Assembly: GCA_900175165.2 (NCBI GenBank)
Contig: FWWN02000564.1
Location: forward strand, 1 to 64,000
DNA length: 64,000 bases
Reading direction: 5' to 3'
DNA from: Rhizomucor pusillus
Lineage: Eukaryota; Mucoromycota; Mucoromycetes; Mucorales; Lichtheimiaceae
Shown: in pieces, positions 48,548 through 60,123 of the stretch
Layout of the letters: each line of letters starts with the position of its first letter
Numbering within the stretch: position 1 is the first letter of the stretch
Program-made: the position numbers and the translations under genes
The notes under the pieces: model-generated
Seen by the model: the letters and a program-made list of their open reading frames with translations, nothing else
Database searches by the model: none
Told to the model about the DNA's origin: nothing

Positions 48548-50758
48548 TTAGAAATGATGAAAATTCATAGGTACACCGGCTCCTACAGATTGTAGTATGG
48601 GTCGCTTCTCTCTGGAGCTGCTGCTCTTCTTTTTTGCTGATGAAGATTTCAGTTTGGGGCTTGTTGGCACGGACGAAGCAGCGCTGGTGAGAGGAACACC
48701 ATGTTGAGGTGTAGGTGGAGGACTGATGTCAGTAGCTGGTTTTGGAGCGTAGACGCTGTATGCACTTCTCGCTGTAGCCGGCGATGGAGGATTATTTCGA
48801 CGGATTTGAGGTGGCGGCTGGCCAGCATAGCCGCGATGATATGAAGAAAAGGTGGAGGGAACGGGTGAGGTCTGATAGTAGCCCATCGAACTAGTTGGCG
48901 ACGGGAAATCCGACGGTCTGCGACCATCGAAGCTAGATACAGACTCTCCGTACACGGAATACGTGCCGTCTCGCGGGCTGATTGTTTCTTGTTGCTGTTG
49001 CTGATACATGCGTTTCGCAGCGATCATCATTTTTAAAGCTCGTACTTGAAGGCTAGTTTGATGGGACAGCGCAGCCGTCTCGAATATCAAAGGTGCCGTT
49101 GTCATATTGAGCATTTGATGCAAGGCATGTCTCGTGAGTGCTCTAAGCCGATTAAGCTCGTACATGTCAGAAATTAACAATAATTGCGATAAAATGTGAG
49201 GCTGATATTGCTGTGCCGTCAATAAATTATCAGTGTAAAGATATTGGAGCAATGCGATTGTCACCGAGTATGGATATGGGAACGACATGATGTTCGACTT
49301 AGGTACCTTGATCGTAACCATCTTGTCCTCGGTACTTTCGTTTGTCGTTCCAGGGTTTTCCACCATTTTCGAAACTTGAATGCTCTTGAAATTGCTTTCC
49401 ATCAATTTCGCGAAATAAGGCCAACGATTGCACAAAATGGCAGAGTTGACGGGTATCACTTGGTTATCCAGTGTTTGGATGTTAAAGTCTGAGATGGCTG
49501 GCTCATTCAATAACCCTAAACCCATCTCTTGCGCTAGTGTTGAGCAGTTCGACTTTGGTACGTCGTACACTCCAAAAGCCTCCAAGTCGACAACTGCCAA
49601 GTGATCAAAGTTGACTTGTCTGTTATTGTAGTCTTCTAGCAGATTACGGCCCTTGTGACCAAAAACCAGGTATCTGCTTGTCTCCCCGTGAAGCACGCCG
49701 CGGTTCCAGGATCCATTGCTGAAAAGGCTGCCAGTTTCGATACGGATCCAGGCAAGAGTTCCGAGGTCGAGTGCCCAGATACTGAATGCCTGTGTTTGCG
49801 GAGACAAGTATGTGCCTGCAAGAACAAGATGGTGTCCTAGAGTATGCCCGGTAGGAAACCGCAAGCCAGGTGGCATGGCCGATCCGGTCATGTATGAGGA
49901 GCAGTCTTCCACGACTGAAGATGCTCCAGTAGGTGAGAAAATCAACTGCAATTCACGCTTGACGTCTGCAAAGTTGTAGTTTGTATAGAGATAAACTGGA
50001 GGAGTATCCTTCTTGGGACCTTCGGTGGTATTGCATGCTAAATGATCGCCAGAGCTGCCAGCAGCCGACGATGAAGAAGGAGGTTGATATCCATTGCTAC
50101 GTTCTGGAGAAGAGGGACCGCTATTGAGCGCTGTGGGAAGCCGGGTATCTGGCGGTCCGCTGACTGCAACTGACCGATATGCGCCAACATGCTTATCGAA
50201 TGATTTTGCATGAATCCATTGCCATGTGCGCAGATCAAGCACGTTTATTTCTCCAAGATAGTTGTTGTTCATGTCTTGTCCACCAATTATAAGCAGCTGA
50301 TCGTCGGTGACAGCAGATAAGTGCGCATATCGCGGACGCGGCGCAAACAGTGATGGCTCAATGGTTGGCCGTTTCCAGCACGCACTTTCAATGTCGAAAA
50401 CAGAGATATCGTCGAGCACGCAGAGGCCATCGGTCGATACCCGTGAATAGCCCATGCCGCCAAAGATAACAATAGATTTATTGTAAACATCTGCCGAGTG
50501 GAAGTAGCGTGGTTTGGGTGGTTTGGCCGAATCCGGTGGAGGGATATGCCGTGTCCACGCGAGCGTGTCCAAATTAAGAACATACAAGTGATTTGTCATT
50601 TTACGGGATGTGACCAGGCGTCCTGCAAAGACATAGACATGGTTGTCGACAACCGTTATCGAGGCGCCAACAAGCGGAGGCGGCACCTCCCCCGTGGTGG
50701 AATGGACCTGCGTGATGATTCCAGAGATCGACTGCATCTGTGCAGTGGTTGAGGGCAT
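48548..50758 (-). CDS. Kelch-repeat and BTB protein, Ral2-like
   Basis: Intronless coding region of 736 aa, unusual here where nearly every gene has introns. The N-terminal half has at least four kelch-type blades (VYVFAGRL then LYVLNLDTLAWTRH; IVIFGGMGYSR; LLIIGGQDMNNNYLGEINVL; ALDLGTLAWIRI). A BTB/POZ domain follows (IPVNSAILCNRWPYFAKLME). The C-terminal ~200 residues are Ser/Pro/Tyr-rich and disordered. The kelch-BTB order resembles S. pombe Ral2, needed for Ras activation in mating and cell shape. The ATG at 50758 is the first in frame; a CAG acceptor just upstream (about 50769) suggests an intron in the 5' UTR or one further small coding exon. Confidence 0.8.
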   Translation of the reverse strand: MPSTTAQMQSISGIITQVHSTTGEVPPPLVGASITVVDNHVYVFAGRLVTSRKMTNHLYVLNLDTLAWTRHIPPPDSAKPPKPRYFHSADVYNKSIVIFGGMGYSRVSTDGLCVLDDISVFDIESACWKRPTIEPSLFAPRPRYAHLSAVTDDQLLIIGGQDMNNNYLGEINVLDLRTWQWIHAKSFDKHVGAYRSVAVSGPPDTRLPTALNSGPSSPERSNGYQPPSSSSAAGSSGDHLACNTTEGPKKDTPPVYLYTNYNFADVKRELQLIFSPTGASSVVEDCSSYMTGSAMPPGLRFPTGHTLGHHLVLAGTYLSPQTQAFSIWALDLGTLAWIRIETGSLFSNGSWNRGVLHGETSRYLVFGHKGRNLLEDYNNRQVNFDHLAVVDLEAFGVYDVPKSNCSTLAQEMGLGLLNEPAISDFNIQTLDNQVIPVNSAILCNRWPYFAKLMESNFKSIQVSKMVENPGTTNESTEDKMVTIKVPKSNIMSFPYPYSVTIALLQYLYTDNLLTAQQYQPHILSQLLLISDMYELNRLRALTRHALHQMLNMTTAPLIFETAALSHQTSLQVRALKMMIAAKRMYQQQQQETISPRDGTYSVYGESVSSFDGRRPSDFPSPTSSMGYYQTSPVPSTFSSYHRGYAGQPPPQIRRNNPPSPATARSAYSVYAPKPATDISPPPTPQHGVPLTSAASSVPTSPKLKSSSAKKKSSSSREKRPILQSVGAGVPMNFHHF

Positions 50759-52060
50759 TCCTTCAACCTGCAAACAGGTGATAGAAAGAAAGGGAAGGGA
50801 AAAGATGTGCACTTAGCCTCTTTGCGGAGGTTAGGAAATGAACCTTTGTGTCTCCTTGATTGCTTGAGGATCTCTTTTTTTTCTCTCTCTCTGGTCTCTA
50901 TATCTCTCTTGTTCCCCTTAGGTGGTTGTACCACAGCCATTGTACCCCTCTCCTCGTCTTATCATTTGCGTGTAAATCAACAAGCTGGCCGAATAAGGTG
51001 CTGCTAGCTCGCTGGATGCATTGCTGCTCACAAGACATCGCAATAGCCCGCATATACAAATGGATTTATTTGTCATATTCGTGATAGCTTATGATACCTG
51101 ACTTAACCTTTAAAGGTGAATGCAGTCCAGATTTTGTCCGTGCAACCCTCGGGGCCTTGTGCAGGAGTCGTACAAGATGCCCGAAATGGAAGAGTCCGGA
51201 AGCAAAACGTGGCTAACCAACACGGGTGCAGCTACCAAATGGTTTTAGGCTTCCTAAACGAACGCATTTTTCCCAAATAGTTGCCAGCGATAGGACAATG
51301 CCCGTAAAAGCCGCGCGATTCATTTCCAACCAACCCCTCACCTCCAATGTAATCTCAATCGTATAGTTGGTCACGGCTAAATATGATCACAAAAGTGAGC
51401 AGGTGCCGGGAAAATGTCAATTTTCGCAGATTGGTCTGTTTATTAACGAAGAAAATAAAGAACACTGCTGTTTCCCGACCACGACTATAGGTAAACTCCA
51501 CGTTACAGTGTTCTTTTCTTGGACACTTTTTCGTTTACACCTGGCTTTCCTGGCAGGTGATCCGTCACAAATCTCTATGGGGTAGTAGTACCTTGAATGT
51601 GATAACGTGTCACATTCTGAGAGAACTGACAAACAATTCAAAGATCGTCAGTTTTAGCTGAAGCGGTAATATACTATTTGATTAAATCGCTTATTCACTG
51701 CAGGTAATGAGCCAGGGTTAAATTACAATATTATGGTTATTTCCAAGCGAGCGTAAATCCAATAAGCTTGGTATCTCACGGTCGTAATTACAAGTGTCAA
51801 GGTAGACTACTGGCCAATCGTCTTTGAGCTATCTTTTACACAGTGAAGCTTTGAAGACTTGGTAGCATGTACTAGAAGCATGCAATATGTACATATTGAA
51901 TATAGCACCACTCTAATGTCAATAGCTTATGGTTTGTGTTTCCAGTATACTTGCAAACACTTTTAGGCACTGCGGGTGGGGCGGCAAGTCCAATTTTGGG
52001 AAAATGCCTGGAATTCAACTTCGGGCGGGCAGCGACCAAGTTACATTATTGTAGCAGCAT
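50759..52060. other. Divergent intergenic region, nothing recognised
   Basis: The left 200 bp is CT-rich leader sequence of the kelch/BTB gene, possibly with a 5' UTR intron. The remainder is AT-rich with no gene on either strand. Confidence 0.5.
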
Positions 52061-54320
52061 ATGTCAGAAGAAAACGCTGATTTGCATGAAACAAAATTTG
52101 ATGCCATTGTCCTGGGCACTGGTCTCGTCGAGTCTATAACGGCAGGGTAACTAGCACAGTGATGGTTGATAGCTGAATTGAGCGCGCACTAAATCTCGTT
52201 GGGTTTCAGTGCCTTGGCGCGCGCTGGAAAGAAGGTCCTGCATCTCGATAGCAATGATCACTATGGTGGAACCTGGAGCGTATTTGGATTCAAAGAACTC
52301 TTAAAATGGTGTCAGAAAGGTATCATCAAGATATGTATGACTTTTTGAGGCAGTTATTGACATGTTTAATAATATCTAGTCCGGAACCCAGGCGGCGACG
52401 CGCCTAGTAAAGGTATAATAGCATGAACGGAAGAGGATCTTTTCGTTTACATGAAATATAACGCCTGTTTACCACAGCCAACGACAAGGAGATTGTCTAT
52501 CAAAGTAACGTCGCCGCAAACTACAAGAATATTCGAGTCGATATCCCAGAAAGTAGAGTTAATCCTTCACTTTTCATGGATGACTCAGCAGAGAATATCG
52601 AGGAACGCTTGTCTAACGATGAAGGTAGAGTGAGTTATCACCGCATCTAGTGTCCATTTATTGAATCCTTTTCTTAAAGCTGCGGCCGATGCATTGCGGC
52701 AGTCGCGATTATACAACCTTGACCTCGCTCCAAAGCTTTTATCATGCGAAGGAGAACTCGTGGAAATCCTTATCCGAAGTGGTGTCGGTCGATATCTGGA
52801 ATTTAAGGGGGTTGACGATATATTCATGCTTGACGAAAAGACAAAGCGCTTGGAAAAGGTAACCACGAGGTTATCAAAACGCATGTAACGCGGTAGGACG
52901 ATTCACACAAGTTTCAACTTTTACATAGGTACCAAGTTCAAGAGAAGATGTATTTGGAAACAAGTCCATCACACTTGTTGATAAGCGAAAATTAATGCGG
53001 TTCCTGACCTTTGCTGTGAACTATCAGGAAGAGCCAGAGACGGTAGAAGGTACATTTCGCTAAATACGATAAATACTCTTGTCCTAATCAACGTGAAAAA
53101 GGCTATCACGATAAACCGTTCGCGACCTTTTTGCAAGAGAAATTCAAGATTTCTGGTCAACTTTTAACCGCACTTGTCTACGCAACTGCACTCGTGGATA
53201 CCAAAGGTAACGCATATGTGCTTTCAAGAATACATTCCTTTAGCTCACTAGAGATTTCCCGGATAGCTGCCACTGTGCAAGGACTCAAGCGTACTCAGCA
53301 ATTTATGAAATCACTTGGGCGTTTCACAAAGGGAGGATTCCTTTGCACGTTGTATGGTGGTGGAAGCGAAATAGCTCAGGCTTTCTGCCGGTATGGCTTA
53401 AAGAAGAAAGCGGGAATGTAACTATACTGGTGGTGCTCACATAAGCAGCTAGAGTATGTGCTGTGTACGGCGGTATATACGTGCTAAATCAGCCGCTATC
53501 TTCCTTTTCGATCAAAGATGGTAAATGCACAGGCGTATTGACAGCAGACGGGAAAAAATTCGAAGCCGATAAGGTTATTGCCAGCGTTGATTATCTACCG
53601 AGATCGTGGCTGCCGGAAGCAGCAAGTTCATGGTAAGGGGTTGAAAGGAAGATGAGGAAACGTAGGAAACGGAAGACTTAGCAGCATTCAAGGCCTTGGA
53701 TATCTAGAGCTATAGTAGTCACTGATAAACCTCTCGCAGTTTCCGAGGATGCCAAGGGACCTTTGCATTTTAGCGTGATACCTCCTATCAACGGCATCGC
53801 AGCATCAAATCCCGTATACGCAATTCATCAAAACTCTGAGAGCATGGCCTGCCCAGGTGACCAATGTAAGTAGTGACTGCCTGTATCGTGATGATCACTA
53901 CAAGGGATAGAGTTTCTTATTGTTATTTTTTGAACACAAGATGTCACCTATCTTTGGAAAGTGGCAGAAGCCGAGGAGGAGCAAGATCTGCGTCCAGTCG
54001 TAGATGTGCTACTTAGCAGCCAACCCGGAGGTGCAGGTACGATTTTATTCCTCTACTTTTAACTTAGCGTGAACCAACTGACACAACATCTTGTAGTTTC
54101 TGCCAAATACGTGGTATATTATCAGCAACGTGAGCAGCGAGTGAATGTGGATAAACAGGAATGGAAAATTCCAGTAAACATTGTAGCATGCGGTGGACCG
54201 ACACGCAGTCTAGATTTTGAGGATGCAGTGAATGAAGCCAGAGATGTATTCTTACAGTGCGTACCTCCAGGAACTGAATTTATGCCATCTCAGGAGGAGG
54301 ATATCCAAGATGAAGAATAA
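52061..54320 (+). CDS. MRS6: Rab escort protein (Rab geranylgeranyltransferase component A)
   Basis: Twelve exons: 52061-52146, 52210-52319, 52380-52412, 52478-52624, 52680-52858, 52929-53049, 53102-53206, 53252-53390, 53453-53632, 53693-53865, 53941-54036, 54097-54320; 530 aa. The GDI/REP superfamily is clear: FDAIVLGTGLVESITAGALA, LHLDSNDHYGGTWS, LDLAPKLLSCEGELVEILI, SGVGRYLEFKGVDDIFML, GRFTKGGFLCTLYGGGSEIA and VYGGIYVLNQPL. The acidic insert between the first two conserved blocks (around DDSAENIEERLSNDE) favours REP over GDI. REP presents newly made Rab GTPases to the prenyltransferase and delivers them to membranes. Introns are 45-75 nt. Only 102 bp separate it from YIF1. Confidence 0.92.
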
Positions 54321-54422
54321 AGCTTTCACGTAGCACCCGAAAGTTTTCGTGCAACTCTGATTTTTCAGTTTCAGGCGGAAACCACGTCGCGCGCTTCTGC
54401 TCGTCGTTTTGAAATCGTAGAG

Positions 54423-55769
54423 ATGAATCCGAGTCAGAACAGCTACTCTTACTACAACCCAGAGCCGGCACAGTACGGATCGCCTCCTTTGGGGAAGCGG
54501 TCGCCGCCACCGTTACAGCATCCTGTCCCTCAGCACCCGATTCCCAACTTTAATCCAGCCGTCCATCATCATTCCTCACCGTCGCCTAGCCTTCCACAAC
54601 AGCAAATCCCTCAACAGCAGAGCTATCACTATCGACAAGCTCCTCCACCTCCTCATCCACAGCAAGGCATTTATGGTCAGGAAGGACCGAGTAACGTGTA
54701 CTCACACTTTGGATTCAATGAGCCAGCAGCCCAGCTCGGCATGCAGTTTGCCGGCAATGCCGTCGCACAAGGCCAAGCATACATGGAACGAAACGTAAGT
54801 CAGGATGGAGCGATGGCAGAAGCATCGATCGTTTAACGCGAGGGCGCATGTTTGTATCAGTTCAACCGCTGGATAGATATGCCCGCTTTACGGCATTACT
54901 TCAATGTTAGCAACTCGTACGTCGTATCCAAGATTAAACTGATCTTGTTTCCCTGGAAGCATTCTGTAAGCCAAATGTGATTTTGCCACGACAGGTTCAG
55001 AGTATTGACTGATGTGGCACGTTATACTTTCAAGCCTTGGAGCAGATCAATAATACGCACCGAGACTGGCCAGATGGATGGGTTCAAGCCTCCTCGCGAA
55101 GATATTAACTCTCCTGACTTGTATATCCCTGGTAGAGTGTTTGTCCTATATGTCTGAAAAGATTTGAGATCGCTAACGTGAAATGTATAGTAATGGCTTT
55201 GGTGACATATGTTTTATTGTGTGGTTTAGTAGCTGGACAACAGGGATCGTGAGTATCTAAACAATCGAGAGAAGATGGATTTGCCAGGGATGTTAACCAT
55301 GTCTGGTTCACAGATTCCATCCAGAACAGTTGTACGTGGCAGGATGGACATCGGTCGCAGTTATCTTTTCGGAACTCGTGTTTACACGCCTAGGTTGCTA
55401 CTTTCTGAATATACCCTTTGAAGCATCCATGCTTGACTTGGTGGCATATTCGGGTTACAAGTATGTTTGCATTATTGTTACGGACGCTGTCAAGCTGCTC
55501 GGTGCAGGCAAGTGGCTGTCGTGGGGCGTTTTCTTCTACACTGCCCTGAGCGTCGCCTTTTTCTTGGTAAGTCTGGATGGCTTCTGAATATTGAAATAAT
55601 CGAAAAACTAATCATGTTTGCCACGTAGCTGCGTTCCATGCGCTATGTTATCCTTCCTGACGCGGCCGCTGGTCCTTCGACGTTAAATCCACAGCGCAAA
55701 CGACGAATGTGGTTCCTCTTGATGATTGCTGCTCTTCAAATTGTGTATATGTTCTTTTTAGTCAACTAA
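54423..55769 (+). CDS. YIF1: YIF1, Golgi/ER-vesicle membrane protein of the YIP1-YIF1 complex
   Basis: Six exons: 54423-54794, 54861-54965, 55035-55131, 55191-55248, 55314-55566, 55629-55769; 341 aa. A long Pro/Gln/His-rich cytosolic N-terminus is followed by the Hrf1/YIF1 domain: FNRWIDMPALRHYFNVSNSY, VVSKIKLILFPW, PPREDINSPDLYIPVMALVT and then four to five membrane helices. YIF1 pairs with YIP1 and Rab (Ypt) GTPases in ER-to-Golgi transport. Its upstream neighbour encodes the Rab escort protein. The converging prolidase gene ends 66 bp away. Confidence 0.92.
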
Positions 55770-55835
55770 AAAAGGCCGTGATATATTCAAAAGAGAGAGA
55801 GACGCCAGCGTCACATTTTATTTCTATTATTACTA

Positions 55836-57448
55836 TTAGGCCATGATCTTTTCAATCTCTGCAATTTCCTTGGGGACCGTCGTCAAGTTTACAAAGCCGT
55901 CCTCAGTAATGACAATGTTATCTTCGATGCGAACGCCGCCAACAGACTTGTAGCGGTTGAGCATCTCGAGGTTGACGTATTTGCTTGTTTCTGGGGATTG
56001 GACGACGGGGTTGATGATGAAATCGCAAAAGTAGATACCAGGCTCGACGGTGACAACGTTACCGGCAGCGAGCGTGCGGCGCATACGCAGGTAGCGGTAT
56101 CCGGGTTTGTTGATATGTTCAGTTCCCTTTGGATAACCACCAACATCGTGGACATCCAAGCCAAGCATGTGACCAACTAGTAGATGGAAAATATTGATAA
56201 GCACTTTCGAATAAAACAAGACGAAAGAGAAAAAAAAAAGACACTTACTGCCGTGAGGGAAGAAAGCAGCAACGACACCCTTGTCCAAAAGTTCCTGCTT
56301 GTCGCCGTTAAGGATTCCGATCTTCAAAAGACCTTCGCATGCGACGTTGAGAGCTATTTCGTGGATACGTTCCCAGGGAGTGCCAGCTTTGCATTCAGCG
56401 AAGCAAGCCTTTTGCATTTCGAGAACCAGGTTGTAGATAGTGGCAGCTTCAGGGGTGAACTTGCCGCCAACAGGGAATGTGCGAGTGATATCAGAGGCAT
56501 AGTAGTTGTACTCTGCACCGGCATCGACCAAGATCAAGTCTGTGGCGTTGGTGAGAGGAGACTTGTTCTTTCCATAGTGCAGAGTTGCTGCGTTTTTGCC
56601 CACGCCGACGATGGGGAGATATGACTGGAAGAAGGCGCCCTTGCGAGCAGATTCTAATTATTATTACATATCAGTATATGTCTCCAGTAAAAACGTCGAC
56701 ATATATGACAGATACCATAGAGGAAGAGAGCATGCAAATCCGATTCGTTCTTGCCAACCTCAGCCGCTCTCATGAGCTGTAGTCAACTATGCGTGAGCAT
56801 GCATAAAAAAAGCAAAACAGCGCGCACTTAGGGCGTACCTGAATGTGAGCATTTGAGGAGATATCGTTTGCTTGACGAATAAGTGCAATTTCCCAGTCAG
56901 ACTTTACGGCGCGAGCTTCGCAGAATGCAGAGTACAGACGCTCGTTGTCGTCAGCGGCAGCAAACTTGATTTTAGAGACATCCAAAGCCTTTGTGTTTGC
57001 AATAGGAATTGAGTAAACAACAGAAGCTGATGCGAGACGGGACTCAAGCTGGTCAGCGTATACAACTTGGTCGACGTCATACTTGCTCTGCATCTCCTCC
57101 AAAGATTCGGGCTCGCCCATCCAGATAACGAGGTCAGGGTCGACGGGAGGCGCATACAACTCAACCTTCTGCGTGGCAAGGTCGATCACGACATGGAAAC
57201 CGGGCTCTGACACACCTGTTTCGTCATGGATGGTTATTGTTGCAGGACTAACAAAAAAGAAAAGGTACCGCAGCTTTAACCATACCAGTAACGTAGAAAA
57301 AGTTGCTTTCCTGGCGAAACGCCAACTCGACGTCAGTGTCGTCACGTTCATGAAGCACCTGTCCGTTCAGGTAGATAACGCCCTCGTTGACACCAAAATG
57401 CTGCAGGATCTTTTTAACGTTTTGTCGAGTTGGGAATTGAGGTGCCAT
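55836..57448 (-). CDS. Xaa-Pro dipeptidase (prolidase), metallopeptidase M24
   Basis: Five exons: 57448-57286, 57215-56839, 56776-56716, 56653-56249, 56176-55836; 448 aa. The N-terminal aminopeptidase-P-type domain contains NFFYVTG; the C-terminal pita-bread domain has all metal ligands: DAGAEYNYYASDITRTFP (two Asp), IGHMLGLDVHD (His), VVTVEPGIYF (Glu) and VRIEDNIVIT (Glu). It hydrolyses dipeptides with C-terminal proline, recycling proline in the cytosol. No targeting peptide is seen. Length and residues fit eukaryotic prolidase (PEPD-like). Confidence 0.93.
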
Positions 57449-57882
57449 GTTGGAAATATAAAAAAAAGCCGTGAGAAAAAAATTCCACCCAGCAACAAAC
57501 CGAAAATCCGGTGAAGACGGACGGGTAAAACTACTACGCGTTGCCCGCCCCGCCGCGGGGGTTCCGACCGCCCGCTGCCGCATGCCGTTGGCTGGCTGCT
57601 GTTATTGCAATCCTCTCCGTCAGCACCTGAAGTTCTGCTGCGAATTCTGTCAATTCTTCACCGATGACCATGGTCGAAGGACGACTACTACTTGCCCGTA
57701 TCCTGGTCGCAACTATCACTTGATGACAGTAACTTGCTTTTATTTTCGCGTATATCGGACATCAAATTGAGCCTAACATAAGTTTAGTATCAGCTATGAA
57801 ACACCGATGTCGTGACCCGGGGGAAATGACTTAAAAGGGCGTGTTATGTCAATACCCCTACCGATCACACTTATTCGTTACC
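57449..57882. other. Divergent promoter region with a GC-rich block
   Basis: A GC-rich stretch lies around 57540-57600. A minus-strand ATG at about 57674 opens 46 codons (MVIGEELTEFAAELQVLTER, helical) ending at 57534. It might be a very small coiled-coil protein or an upstream ORF, but support is weak. Confidence 0.35.
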
Positions 57883-58116
57883 ATGTCGTTTTTCCACCGT
57901 CACCGCAAAGATAAGCAAGCGCAACAGCAACAAGAACCAGACTCGCCAAGTTCAGTGTATCATGAGGAGGGAAACAGCGATCCTGCGCTTGTAAAATATC
58001 TCAACGATGCCATGCGCAATACAAAGAAACCAGACAGACTTGGCCAGTTCTTTGATCCCATCCGTCGCAAGCAATTTCCTTTACACTCAAAAGATCCCAC
58101 GAACACAGGCGCGTAG
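57883..58116 (+). CDS. Small hypothetical protein (77 aa)
   Basis: Single exon beginning MSFFHRHRKDKQAQQQQEPD, basic at first, then ALVKYLNDAMRNTKKPDRLG and a basic end (FDPIRRKQFPL). No domain or signal peptide is recognised. The ATG context (ACCATG) is good, and there are TATA-less AT-rich flanks. Codon usage looks like neighbouring genes, but the size is near the limit of what chance can produce. Confidence 0.45.
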   Translation: MSFFHRHRKDKQAQQQQEPDSPSSVYHEEGNSDPALVKYLNDAMRNTKKPDRLGQFFDPIRRKQFPLHSKDPTNTGA

Positions 58117-60123
58117 TATTGATCCAGATGTATCGAGCATCTTGTTTCTAGTATCATTATTAAACTCTTCAACGAAACAATAATAGCATAATGTTTTAAG
58201 TTTTGTGAGAGAAGCTGTCAGAGATAACCTACCGGAGACAAGGAATTTAACAGTATATTAGCTATATTCTTGTATATGGATATTAATATCTAGCTCTACT
58301 CGGAGGCGTATGAATGACGAATCGAGGAATATCCTCACAGTTGGAGCTGTGGATTGTTGGCTTATTTTACACGCGATCTTAGAGATCTGCTGCAAAGTGA
58401 ACGAAGTTAATAGCGGAAATTGGTTGGTGCATTATCAAGTTCTCTATTCACTTCCATTGTGTATATGTAAAGAATCCTTCCTTGGCGGTCTTCTTTCCTC
58501 TGTATGCATCTAATATAATCCTGTGAAGTCCATTAAACACTGATGTGGTAAGCATCTGCCGTGCATTTGTCACTATCAGAGGGGGAAACCATTGCTTGAT
58601 GTATGATAGGAGCTGTCAAGATTAACATAGTGACAATTAAGCTATCTGTTTTACCATAGCAAGAAAGAGGGATCTGAAGTGCAGTGTGATCAACATTCCT
58701 GTCAATTTCTGATGAACGAAGTGTTGGATACAACAGTTGGTTCGTCATATAGATAGGCTGGAATATGACGGTTCCACGCTGCACGTCTTGATATTTGACT
58801 GGATCAATCATCGGCATAACTTCAATACTTCGTCTTTGCAACTATTCCGCCCACATCTCCTTATAGTACTCCTTTGGTGTGGTTATTATGCAAGATTTCG
58901 ATGGATTCCAATCTCCTAGGGTCCTGTCCAAACACGCTCCTCATTTATATATAGAACTACGGTAAGGAGATGGATCAGCTTAACTACCGAAGCATATTGC
59001 TCTTCGTAGAAGTATTGTTTCATGACAAAAGAAAAAAAAGGTCCCACATGTATAACACTGAGTCATAGTGCGGAAGTCCTCTACCAACGTTGAAAGATCT
59101 CCATTCTCAGTGCTCCGAGGGCGTAAATATAGTAATCAGTATCCTCATGCTTTGTCTAATTTTACTTTAAGAACAGCTAGCATTAATGCGGATAACTGAT
59201 TGCAGTTCAGCTTAAATGCTCTTACGAAGCATGCGGCAAAATATATCCGAAATTTGGGATGAAACAACACTGGGCATACGTGCATGCCGAAGTAAGCTGT
59301 AATGCAGTACTAGTCGTCGGTAGCATGTATTAAATTTGTCATGCATGGCGAATAGAAAAATATTCCATGTACATATCCAGGTTGTACAAAATTATTCAGG
59401 AACAAGACATCAATGAAGATGCATGCAGCAACCCACGAAAATATTTGTGATATCTTGTGAGATGGTGAGAGTATAAGGTTAGACTGAATAGCATGTTACG
59501 TTAAAGATCATGGCGCTCGTTTTGACATTTGTGGAAAATCAGTGAAAAAGACGTACCTTAATGAACACGAGTGGCTGCTACATACAGAAGTATGTTGTTT
59601 GCTACCAAAATATTTATGAGATCGAAATTGATTTCATTCTCTAGAAACAACGTAAAAAATCAAGTGCACTGAACCTGGATGCTCAGCTACATTTCTTCCG
59701 AAAGCTTTAAACGTCACATAAATGAAATGCATCGCGGTAAAAAACGTAAACAATAGCTATGCAACTTGGTAAGCTCTACTAGTACCAACTTTACTGGAAC
59801 ACGTTCTGGTAATAACTTTATGAAATTTGTTAGAAGCAATTTTTCGATATACAGTCATTCACTGTTTTCAACTTTCCTGGCGTTTGGAATAAAGAAGTTC
59901 GCAAGAGGCCATGCCGCCAAGATCCATTGCACTCCAATGATCCTACTGATGCTGACGCGTAGCATCCATCCAGATGTATCAAAACTCTCGAGCAATATAT
60001 TTATATATTTTTAGTACTTTCTTTCGATGACAGACAATGTGCGTTTTATTCTTGCAAATATATATGAATATCCGCAAGGAAGGTATACATGTATAGATGC
60101 TTTAACGGTGTGATGTATGAAGT
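58117..60123. other. 2-kb AT-rich gene-poor tract
   Basis: No gene, repeat or RNA is recognised on either strand; open frames are short and lack protein character. It could hold regulatory DNA for glutamine synthetase's 3' side, an old decayed element, or a lncRNA; nothing in the sequence decides. Confidence 0.45.
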
